15,242 nt of DNA, from assembly GCA_016932375.1 (NCBI GenBank), contig JAFGDA010000179.1, positions 1 through 15,242 on the forward strand, in the 5' to 3' direction. The notes beneath the pieces are model-generated. The model was not told the origin of the DNA. It did no database searches and was given only the letters and a program-made list of their open reading frames with translations. How positions within the stretch are numbered: position 1 is the stretch's first letter; each line of letters begins with the position of its first letter. Shown one piece after another: positions 7,375 to 12,566 of the stretch. Made by a program: the position numbers and the translations under genes. The stretch is from Actinomycetota bacterium (GTDB taxonomy: Bacteria > Actinomycetota > Humimicrobiia > Humimicrobiales > Humimicrobiaceae).

Positions 7375-7764
7375 TTAAATATCTTTTCTTAATTCTTCCA
7401 ATCTCTCAAGTATTCCAACGATTTGGCCTGATTTTATCATATGGCCGAAATGTCCATCACAGAATCTGTCCTTTCTTATATGGAGGGTAAGAAGTTTTCT
7501 TAAGGTATCAAAGTCAACTTGCCCTAAAAGCTTTGGATTTTCATAATATTCCATTGCCTTGTCCTGAAAGCTACCCCAGTCAAAGAAATAGACTATGTTA
7601 CGAGTATAAACCACCTCCAGGAATTTATTCACCTCTTCAGAATACCTGTAGGGATAGAATAGATCCTTTTTATCAATGGTATAAAATACATTACTCTTAT
7701 CTTTAAAATAGGGCAGGAATTCAAGCATGGCATCAATATCTTCTATTTCCAGACTATCACTCAA
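7375..7764 (-). CDS. DUF6508 family protein, start uncertain
   Basis: The C-terminal half carries the DUF6508 signature: a helix with YYENPKLL, then LRKLLTLHIRKDRFCDGHFG and a GQIVGILERLEEL end. Function of the family is unknown to me; it is frequently seen with nuclease genes. The assigned start is TTG 7764, with AAAGG 6 bases upstream. An ATG at 7790 opens a nine-codon frame (MENKLKGLP) whose TGA overlaps this TTG by two bases. Adding one base would join the two into a natural-looking longer N-terminus, so either a frameshift has removed the original start or the short frame acts as a coupled leader. It is the first gene of the DUF6508, PGN_0703, His/Cys cluster. Confidence 0.68.
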   Translation of the reverse strand: MSDSLEIEDIDAMLEFLPYFKDKSNVFYTIDKKDLFYPYRYSEEVNKFLEVVYTRNIVYFFDWGSFQDKAMEYYENPKLLGQVDFDTLRKLLTLHIRKDRFCDGHFGHMIKSGQIVGILERLEELRKDI

Positions 7765-7985
7765 GGCAGGCCTTTCAATTTGTTTTCCATTAAATATATA
7801 TCCATTATAGTATTTTATCCTTTGGGGAAATAGCTGTTTTTTACGGGTGGAAAGAGCAGCCTCTATCCCATAGCTACATCATTCCAGGCCATCATAGGGC
7901 TTGTGTTGTATAGCAATAAGTGATCCATAAAAATAATAATCTTTATAAAAAATATTTTTCTTTCCAGGGGGGAGGGGGGGTCAAA

Positions 7986-8028
7986 TCCCTACAGGGTAAT
8001 GCCTTAGAGACCGGGCGGCAGTCGTCTT
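7986..8028. repeat. cos-like repeat, copy A (downstream of terS)
   Basis: A 43-base block ends in GACCGGGCGGCAGTCGTCTT and is preceded by a G-rich run at about 7967-7980. It matches copy B (8898-8940) at 39 of 43 positions, and all four differences are transitions. GC-rich sequence of this type beside a P27-family small terminase is typical of cohesive-end packaging sites. The exact nick position cannot be read from sequence. Confidence 0.55.
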
Positions 8029-8079
8029 CTATAACGTGCGAATTAGATTAAAATGATGCATTGGCCAAAAAAGTGCCCG

Positions 8080-8104
8080 AAAAACCCATGAATACTGGGT
8101 TTTT
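8080..8104. terminator. Bidirectional intrinsic terminator
   Basis: AAAAACCC (8080-8087) pairs with GGGTTTTT (8097-8104) around a 9-base loop, giving a short GC stem and a T-run in both directions. It could end the leftward terS transcript and shield the defence genes from phage transcription. Confidence 0.5.
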
Positions 8105-8271
8105 GACCTAAAAAACATGACTGAAATAGGGGGATTTTTCCATGAAATAAGGTGAAATTTAAGAAATGCCACGAATTAGTTAAAAATGATGAAGTGCTGC
8201 TGATCGGCCTGGTTGGGCTTTATCAGCCAGTGTATTTGAAGGGATAGCTGAAATCTTTTCTTATGAAATGC

Positions 8272-8313
8272 TGTCAGCCCTGTGGGTAGTTGATGCCTGC
8301 CACAGGGCTGACA
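8272..8313. repeat. Perfect 14-bp hairpin downstream of terS
   Basis: TGTCAGCCCTGTGG (8272-8285) is the exact reverse complement of 8300-8313, with a 14-base spacer. The stem is far stronger than a usual terminator, but no T-run follows on either strand. It could be an RNA 3'-end stabiliser or roadblock, a protein-binding site, or the remnant of a small inverted-repeat element. It begins 37 bases beyond the terS stop. Confidence 0.6.
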
Positions 8314-8349
8314 TAATTTAAGAGGGGTAGTGCCTGGTTTGCCTGTGGT

Positions 8350-8808
8350 CTACCTGAAAAACTCCTCCAGGGGATCATCTGTTTCAGGCGGAGGAAGGTT
8401 TATCCTGGACCTGGAAGACGGGGTAAGGCCGAATTCAGATAGAAATGATTTAAGGAGTTTCAGGCAGTCACGGGACATGGCAAACTCCGGTATTGCCTTT
8501 ACACCGCTCCTGCTGTTTTTTTCAGTATAGCCTTTTTTATCTATTACTTTTTCCAGGTCCTTGTACCTGGCATAAAGGGAGCATATTGCAGCCAGGGCTA
8601 TCTCATCTGCTTCTGTAAGTACCCCCATATTCTCAAGCATGGGGGCAAGTTTGTCCCAAATCTTTTTAGCCTTACCTGAAAGCCATTCAGGGCGGTCAGG
8701 TGTTATGGGAAGGGGTTTTGGTTCATTTTCATTTAATTTCCTGCAGCCTGGATTACCCTCAAGAATCTTTAGGGCTGTAGGTTTCGGCTTTCTTCCGGGA
8801 GTAACCAT
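8350..8808 (-). CDS. terS: Phage terminase small subunit, P27 family
   Basis: The N-terminus has the P27-family stretch PGRKPKPTALKILEGNPG and a proline-rich linker, followed by helical PEWLSGKAKKIWDKLAPMLE, LTEADEIALAAICSLYARY and a C-terminal SRINLPPPETDDPLEEF tail. P27-type TerS recognises the cos site and starts DNA packaging with the large subunit. I chose ATG 8808 because AGAGGTG lies 6 bases upstream; the frame itself reaches a GTG at 8817. The length of about 152 residues is normal. The gene is bracketed by two cos-like repeats. Its usual downstream partner, the large terminase, is absent, so packaging would need a helper phage unless the element is defective. Confidence 0.85.
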   Translation of the reverse strand: MVTPGRKPKPTALKILEGNPGCRKLNENEPKPLPITPDRPEWLSGKAKKIWDKLAPMLENMGVLTEADEIALAAICSLYARYKDLEKVIDKKGYTEKNSRSGVKAIPEFAMSRDCLKLLKSFLSEFGLTPSSRSRINLPPPETDDPLEEFFR

Positions 8809-8897
8809 AGTTGTCACCTCTTATGTTTAGCTGAAATTACTTATGTCTTTCTCGTTGAGCATGCAGTATTAGATATTCAGGAGTATAGGGGGTAAGG

Positions 8898-8940
8898 TCC
8901 CTGCAGGGTAATATCTTAAAGACCGGGCGGCAGTCGTCTT
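8898..8940. repeat. cos-like repeat, copy B (upstream of terS)
   Basis: This is the second copy of the 43-base block, in the same orientation as copy A and 912 bases from it. It sits 90 bases upstream of the terS start, the usual place for a cos site in P27-terminase phages, and has G-rich runs on both sides. It is the better candidate for the functional site. Confidence 0.6.
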
Positions 8941-9005
8941 ATATATTTCGGGAAATTGCCAGGGGGGGCGGGTACCATTTAAAACAATAGCAGATTCTAC
9001 CTTGA

Positions 9006-9220
9006 AAACCGGTCCCACGATGGAACCGGTTTCTTACTTACTGCATTTACCTGTCTATAACTAAAACTTGTAACATGATGTTACCGGTTTTTGTTGATCT
9101 TTTATATCTCAAGCGGTCACATCGTGTTACCGTTTTAGTATCAGCTGTTTTTAAGAAATCCTGGTACAGTATCTATCCCCTTCCTATAAAGAATACAATT
9201 GTAACATCATGTGATAATTG
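9006..9220. promoter_or_regulatory. Cluster of four related palindromic operator-like sites
   Basis: Four palindromes of 25-29 bases share the core GTNACATNATGTNAC and AT-rich arms: 9006-9032, 9063-9091, 9111-9135 and 9196-9220, with centres at 9019, 9077, 9123 and 9208. Site 2 has a perfect 15-base core (GTAACATGATGTTAC). Sites 1-3 share a CCGG/CCG extension. Irregular spacing and dyad symmetry suggest binding sites for a dimeric regulator or for terminase rather than a CRISPR. Site 1 alone could also act as a terminator. Confidence 0.6.
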
Positions 9221-9301
9221 GGTAGTAAAAGTCTTTAAAATCAATTCTTTTGTGAGTATACAACGATTGCATGGTGCAACCCCGCAAATGGGGTAAGGAA
9301 A

Positions 9302-9643
9302 TCATTTACTATCCTCCATTGGACCATTTAAATATACGATTATCCGTATTATGGCTCCCCCGTATATGTCTATGGCACTTCTTTTGCCAATATGGAGCAA
9401 CCTGGTTATCTCATAGAAGGTATGTCCCGAATGCCGCAGGGCAAGGACCACCTTTTCATCAAGATCCAGGATAGAAATGGCCCTGGCAATATCAGCCTTT
9501 AAGGCGCTCATGCCCTCAAATCCCCAATTCCTCCCCCCTATCCTTATTACCTGACTTTCATATTCCCCTGTCATGGCTCCGGAAAAATAATAGTCAAGTA
9601 GACACAGGAGAAGCCTTCTGCCATAGAAGAACCTGCAGGTCAC
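9302..9643 (-). CDS. Sigma-region-4-like phage late regulator (RinA/ArpU type)
   Basis: A short N-terminal RRLLLCLLDYYFSG segment and an RVIR-like stretch (QVIRIGGRNWG) precede a helix-turn-helix: LDLDEKVVLALRHSG, then FYEITRLLHIGKRSAIDIYG, ending IVYLNG. This resembles the sigma-70 region 4-like regulators found just before terminase genes in many Gram-positive phages, where they turn on packaging and structural genes. The start is GTG 9643, which overlaps the upstream TGA stop by three bases, so translation is coupled. Divergence in the first recognition helix makes the family call moderate. The palindrome cluster directly downstream could be its target; this is inference. Confidence 0.55.
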   Translation of the reverse strand: MTCRFFYGRRLLLCLLDYYFSGAMTGEYESQVIRIGGRNWGFEGMSALKADIARAISILDLDEKVVLALRHSGHTFYEITRLLHIGKRSAIDIYGGAIIRIIVYLNGPMEDSK

Positions 9644-9879
9644 CGGCCTCTGGTGTAGCTACCGGCTCTACTACCCTTCCTCTGAATATGCACCGCATTC
9701 CTATGCCTGTAGAAGCTGTCTATAAGCCTCTGGTGAATCTCTTTGAACCTTTCCGGGTTTTTGAAATCATACCCCATCCTCTTTAGCCTCACCTGTACCA
9801 TGTCAGCCCTTTCACTGGTGGTGGGAAATCCGTTAGAGAGAAAATATGCATCTATGGGTATCCATCTCTTATTTTGCAT
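9640..9879 (-). CDS. Small conserved-looking phage protein
   Basis: This 79-residue basic protein is not recognised by name. I start it at ATG 9879 (MQNKRWIPIDAYFL), because AAGGAAGG lies 4 bases upstream; the frame extends to an ATG at 9924 with poorer context. It contains RVRLKRM-like basic helices (VQVRLKRMGYDF, HQRLIDSFYRHRN) and an Arg/Gly-rich tail, compatible with nucleic-acid binding. It overlaps the preceding gene by 11 bases and the next by four, typical of a tight phage operon. Confidence 0.55.
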   Translation of the reverse strand: MQNKRWIPIDAYFLSNGFPTTSERADMVQVRLKRMGYDFKNPERFKEIHQRLIDSFYRHRNAVHIQRKGSRAGSYTRGR

Positions 9880-10066
9880 GGAGCCTTCCTTTCGGTCTTT
9901 TTTCCATGAGCATCTTAAGTTCATATGTGGTCATGGAACTTGATGAAATAACAGCAGGCTTTTTTGTAGCCTCCTCAAGGCCTTTTCCTGATAGCTTTGT
10001 AAGTACATAAAGAGACCTTCTGTCAAGTAAGGCCTCAAGGGGATACAGCCTTTCTTTAATCTTCAT
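9869..10066 (-). CDS. Small hypothetical phage protein
   Basis: This 65-residue basic protein has ERLYPLEALLDRRSLYVL and a serine-rich ISSSSMTTYELKMLME stretch. No family is recognised. Evidence for translation is positional: same strand, an 11-base overlap with the next gene, a 9-base gap after the previous one, and AGG 8-9 bases before ATG 10066. Its composition matches the operon. Confidence 0.5.
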   Translation of the reverse strand: MKIKERLYPLEALLDRRSLYVLTKLSGKGLEEATKKPAVISSSSMTTYELKMLMEKRPKGRLHAK

Positions 10067-10075
10067 GATCTTTGC

Positions 10076-10258
10076 CTACCCTTCATGATTTTTAATATGC
10101 ATATTGCCCTTTTTATTTTTCTCCTTATACCAGCTGCAGAAGGGATAGTCCGGTACTTTAATCCTTCCAACCATACTGCAGCTTGACACCCTTTTACCCT
10201 GCCTGAAGTGGGAGCAGTTCTGGCACAGCCTTTTATTTTTTGTTATAACTTTGGGCAT
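10076..10258 (-). CDS. Small four-cysteine zinc-ribbon-like protein
   Basis: In 60 residues there are C12-x2-C15, C27 and C41 (CQNCSHF ... SCSMV ... FCSWY), an arrangement typical of small phage metal-binding proteins. The rest is lysine rich. Its ATG directly follows the TAG stop of the annealing-protein candidate, so translation is probably coupled. No function is assigned. Confidence 0.6.
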   Translation of the reverse strand: MPKVITKNKRLCQNCSHFRQGKRVSSCSMVGRIKVPDYPFCSWYKEKNKKGNMHIKNHEG

Positions 10259-11200
10259 CTATACCATCCAAATTTCTTCGCCGTTATTATCAGACCCCTG
10301 GCTTTTTAAAAACTCTGTCTCTATCTGTTCCGCCTCCTTTTTCTCCTGGTTGTTTTCATCCTTTAAATTTTCAATCCTTACCTTGAGATATCCCTTAAGG
10401 TCGCAGAGCTCCTCTATTGATAGAGCCATGGGATCATCCTTTCCGTACTGCTCCCGGGCCAGGCGGCCCAGCTGGGCCTTTTCCATCAAAAGCTTCTCCC
10501 TCAGGCTGTTTATCTCCTTAAGAAGCGTTTTCCTTTGACTGTCATCATCTTTTTCCTTCACCTCCCCTGTTTCCGTATCAACATCCATTGCCGGCAGTTC
10601 CTCAGCTGAGGTAAGGCCCACATTAAGGGTTCTTCCCAGGGCGATATTTACAGACCTTGTCTGGGCCATCCTGGAAAGGGCGCCCCTTACGGTGGAGGTG
10701 GTATTGTGGGGGCAGGCATCAGCTTCGGCATAGTATTTACTTCCGTCTTTCATAACTACGGTAGTGCCGTATACAAAGGTGTATTCACTGTCACCGGGGG
10801 CAAGCTCTACCATATTCTTATATACCTTTTTCTGGTTCCAGAGATCCTGGGGCACCTCTCCTGCGGTTCTGTAGGCATTTCCCGTATTATCCCTGTATCC
10901 TTTATGGACCTGCCTTACGCATCCACGGTCCCTGCATCTAACTACCTTTACCTCTTTTGATATTATCTTTTTTAGCTTCCTCTTGTGGGCAAGGTCTATT
11001 AGCCCCTGGTGCACTATATATGGCTTTCCTCCGAGCGATATTACAAAGGCAGGGTTTACATCATCAGGGAGGCCGTAGAGCTTCTTTACAAGTGTTATCT
11101 CCTCATCTTCAAGCTGAACCAGCCTCAGTGGCTGGTCCGGCCTCCCCTGTGGCAGGTAATATGAATTGTCCTTTCTTATAAGTTTTGCTTTTACGTTCAT
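10259..11200 (-). CDS. Candidate phage single-strand annealing protein
   Basis: An N-terminal domain (about 10-210 of the longest frame) contains FVISLGGKPYIVHQGLIDLA, a Cys pair (RCRDRGC), and a MAQTRSVNIALGRTLNVGLTSAEEL block. The last resembles the 'MAxTRAxxRALR...G..S.EEL' motif of Rad52/Sak-like recombination proteins of mobile elements. A long coiled coil with an acidic tail follows (about 225-305). It directly follows an exonuclease gene, the classic phage exonuclease plus annealing-protein pair. I prefer ATG 11200, which has AAAGGA 6 bases upstream; another ATG at 11215 overlaps the exonuclease stop. The functional call rests on motif resemblance and context. It could instead be an unrelated DNA-binding phage protein. 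Confidence 0.5.
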   Translation of the reverse strand: MNVKAKLIRKDNSYYLPQGRPDQPLRLVQLEDEEITLVKKLYGLPDDVNPAFVISLGGKPYIVHQGLIDLAHKRKLKKIISKEVKVVRCRDRGCVRQVHKGYRDNTGNAYRTAGEVPQDLWNQKKVYKNMVELAPGDSEYTFVYGTTVVMKDGSKYYAEADACPHNTTSTVRGALSRMAQTRSVNIALGRTLNVGLTSAEELPAMDVDTETGEVKEKDDDSQRKTLLKEINSLREKLLMEKAQLGRLAREQYGKDDPMALSIEELCDLKGYLKVRIENLKDENNQEKKEAEQIETEFLKSQGSDNNGEEIWMV

Positions 11201-11211
11201 TATGGTTCCTT

Positions 11212-11868
11212 TCATCCTTTAATCTTTTTCCTTAAGTTATATATTTGAAGGCAGTGGTAAAATAGCTTCCAGTTCTCCTCCATCCTGCTGCACAGCCTGT
11301 CTTCAAACCCCTCATCATTACTTCTTCCTATGCGGAGAATCCTTACCCTTTGAACCTCATATCCGTTTTCTATAAGGAGCTTTCTGTAGGCTGCCACCTG
11401 GTAGACCATCTCCGGATATATGGCCTTTGAGGTCTTAAAGTCTATAAGGGTAGGCTTTCCATCAAGGTCCCCATAGCAGTCAATGGTTCCCCCGAACTGG
11501 TGGTCTTCCGATACCAGGGGCTCCTCCACCAGTATGGGTGTAATCCTGTTTGACCTCTCCCACTCAAAAAACGATATAAGGCAGTTTTCTGCCTTATCAA
11601 TATCAGCTCCTGAGTATTCTGATAGATCCTGCTTCTTTCCGCTCAAGTGTTCCAGTATCATAAGGTGGGCAATGGTACCAATATCAGCCATACTGTCCCT
11701 GTATTTGGTACAGTCTATTCCCTTTAGTCCCAGGTTATTGGCCCAGGGAATAAGGGCAGGCTTGTTTAGTACTGAGAGTATGGTGGTTACCCCGGGGATC
11801 ATCTTACCATTTTTGTTTTTGTATCTAATGTGTGCTCTTGCCTTTGCGGGTGCTTTTTCCTCTTTCAT
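11212..11868 (-). CDS. RecB/Cas4-like PD-(D/E)XK phage exonuclease
   Basis: The active-site series of the RecB-type nuclease fold is present in order: H68 (GTIAHLM), D130 (FGGTID), D143-F-K145 (TLIDFKTSK) and Q157 with Y161 (QVAAY). An N-terminal GVTTILSVLNKP motif is shared with phage exonucleases of this kind. There is no four-cysteine iron-sulphur set, so it is closer to phage recombination exonucleases than to Cas4 proper. At 218 residues it is full length. It starts the leftward operon from the control region at 11869-12185 (AAGG before ATG 11868). It probably resects DNA ends for the annealing protein encoded next. Confidence 0.78.
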   Translation of the reverse strand: MKEEKAPAKARAHIRYKNKNGKMIPGVTTILSVLNKPALIPWANNLGLKGIDCTKYRDSMADIGTIAHLMILEHLSGKKQDLSEYSGADIDKAENCLISFFEWERSNRITPILVEEPLVSEDHQFGGTIDCYGDLDGKPTLIDFKTSKAIYPEMVYQVAAYRKLLIENGYEVQRVRILRIGRSNDEGFEDRLCSRMEENWKLFYHCLQIYNLRKKIKG

Positions 11869-11944
11869 GAACCTTGCCTTTCACAAATTAGTCAACTTTG
11901 TTAGCAAATTACTAACACTCATACTAGTATTAGTTAAATAGCTA

Positions 11945-11987
11945 ATAAAAAATAGCCTCCGTCCCTTAAGGGATCACCAAGGCTATT
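11945..11987 (-). terminator. Intrinsic terminator in the leader of the exonuclease operon
   Basis: On the minus strand AATAGCCT (11987-11980) pairs with AGGCTATT (11958-11951), and an inner perfect palindrome TCCCTTAAGGGA (11962-11973) stacks inside. A T-run follows to about 11945. The upstream arm can alternatively pair in GGCTTAATAGCC (11992-11981), so an antiterminated form is conceivable. The terminator lies between the leftward promoter and the first gene. Confidence 0.68.
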
Positions 11988-12092
11988 AAGCCGTTTTTAT
12001 GGCACTGCCGACCAGGGCATGCTTGCCATTGATTAATTTATCAATAAGTGTAGCTATTTACATACACTTTCACTAGTGTAACCTTACTTTGG

Positions 12093-12122
12093 ATTGTAGC
12101 ACTGTTTTAAATGCATAGTCAA
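12093..12122 (-). promoter_or_regulatory. Strong leftward early promoter (PL-like)
   Basis: On the minus strand, TTGACT (12122-12117) and TACAAT (12098-12093) are separated by 18 bases. The expected start is near 12086, a few bases before the TACACT/AGTGTA palindrome. It would produce the leader that meets the terminator at 11987-11945 and, on read-through, the recombination operon. Confidence 0.62.
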
Positions 12123-12147
12123 CCATAAATTTAAAAAAAATTTTGTT

Positions 12148-12175
12148 TTGTTTTTTGGCTCTTTTTTTGTATAAT
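12148..12175 (+). promoter_or_regulatory. Repressor promoter giving a near-leaderless mRNA
   Basis: A consensus -10 TATAAT (12170-12175) has only a weak -35 (TTGTTT, 12148-12153, 16-base spacer). Transcription would start at about 12181-12183, just before ATG 12186, and no Shine-Dalgarno is present. This resembles leaderless cI mRNA from lambda PRM. Confidence 0.5.
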
Positions 12176-12185
12176 AACCAGTACT

Positions 12186-12566
12186 ATGAACACAAACATA
12201 AGTGAAAGTAAAGGCTATTCCAACCTGGATTTTGCCCGGGCGCTTCTTGAGCTTAAGAATGCTTCGGGACTGTCCTATATGAAGATTGCAGTAAAGGCAG
12301 GGGTATCTGATACCTACCTTGTAAATATAGTCCAGGGCAAAAACCTTGCCCCCAATGATGAGAACATAAGAAAGATTGCCGGGGCACTGAATGTAAAACC
12401 TGAGTACTTCAAGGAATACAGGCAGAGGAGGCTGGCTGAAAAGCTTGATACCCTGAACTTTCATAAGACAAACTACAGGGTTGCCCTCTCTGAAGCCGAA
12501 GCTAATTATCTTAAGAAAATAATTGATGATCATTTTGCCGCCAAGAAGAAGAAAAAGAATAAATAG
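12186..12566 (+). CDS. XRE-family HTH repressor (cI-like)
   Basis: A helix-turn-helix of the XRE type spans about residues 15-72: FARALLELKNASGLSYMKIA, VKAGVSDTYLVNIVQGKN, then NIRKIAGALNVKPEYF. The C-terminal part is a short helical region with a lysine-rich end (AAKKKKKNK) and no LexA/CI-type protease domain, so it would not be induced by self-cleavage. At 126 residues it is a small repressor of the satellite or prophage type. It is the only rightward gene in the phage half, divergent from the recombination operon and ending directly against the helicase stop. It probably binds the operators at 11869-12185. Confidence 0.75.
   Translation: MNTNISESKGYSNLDFARALLELKNASGLSYMKIAVKAGVSDTYLVNIVQGKNLAPNDENIRKIAGALNVKPEYFKEYRQRRLAEKLDTLNFHKTNYRVALSEAEANYLKKIIDDHFAAKKKKKNK

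Larger units (their letters stand above)
7790..8349. other. Non-coding stretch beyond the small terminase
   Basis: No gene is supported. It holds a -10 hexamer on the minus strand (TATAAT, 7809-7804) with a poor -35 upstream of the DUF6508 gene, and a G-rich run (about 7967-7980) followed by the first cos-like repeat. Further right it has a 20-base near-direct repeat pair (8039-8058 and 8172-8191), a bidirectional terminator and a long perfect hairpin. A 21-codon minus-strand frame (7928-7863) has no ribosome binding site. A large terminase or portal gene would be expected next to a small terminase; none is present, not even as a recognisable fragment. Confidence 0.5.
8809..9301. other. Non-coding control region between late regulator and terS
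   Basis: No gene is supported. The region contains cos-like repeat copy B, a second G-rich run (about 8962-8972) and four related palindromes described separately. Just downstream of the late-regulator stop is a small hairpin, CCCC (9281-9284) with GGGG (9291-9294), beside a TTGCA/TGCAA repeat. I see no convincing sigma-70 promoter for terS, which would fit activator-dependent late transcription. Confidence 0.5.
11869..12185. promoter_or_regulatory. Divergent immunity/early control region
   Basis: The region separates the XRE repressor (rightward) from the recombination operon (leftward). Besides the promoters and terminator listed separately it holds three half-sites AGTGTA/TACACT (12047-12052, 12063-12068, 12075-12080), of which the last two form an 18-base palindrome just inside the leftward transcript. 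Closer to the exonuclease it has GTTAG-N7-CTAAC (11900-11916) and ATACTAGTAT (11921-11930). These are plausible repressor operators, by analogy with lambdoid immunity regions. Confidence 0.55.

Noticed and set aside
7863..7928. 21-codon minus-strand frame as a small gene or terL remnant
   Set aside because: Too short, no ribosome binding site, no terminase motif.
9006..9220. CRISPR-like array of four repeats
   Set aside because: Repeats are dyad-symmetric but diverged, spacing is irregular (46-85), and no cas gene or constant-length spacers exist. Operator sites fit better.
9075..9296. Plus-strand 73-codon frame in the terS control region
   Set aside because: It runs across the palindrome cluster, has no Shine-Dalgarno, opposes the operon and has no domain-like features.
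11212..11868. Cas4 of a CRISPR adaptation module
   Set aside because: No iron-sulphur cysteine set and no cas1/cas2; it is paired with an annealing-protein candidate in a phage operon.
11951..12060. Known riboswitch class in the leader
   Set aside because: I compared it by eye with common riboswitch signatures (fluoride, c-di-GMP, preQ1) and saw none of the conserved cores; a terminator plus short hairpins explains it.
12084..12533. Minus-strand 149-codon frame opposite the repressor
   Set aside because: It is antisense to a clear HTH gene and runs through its promoter; no recognisable domain.
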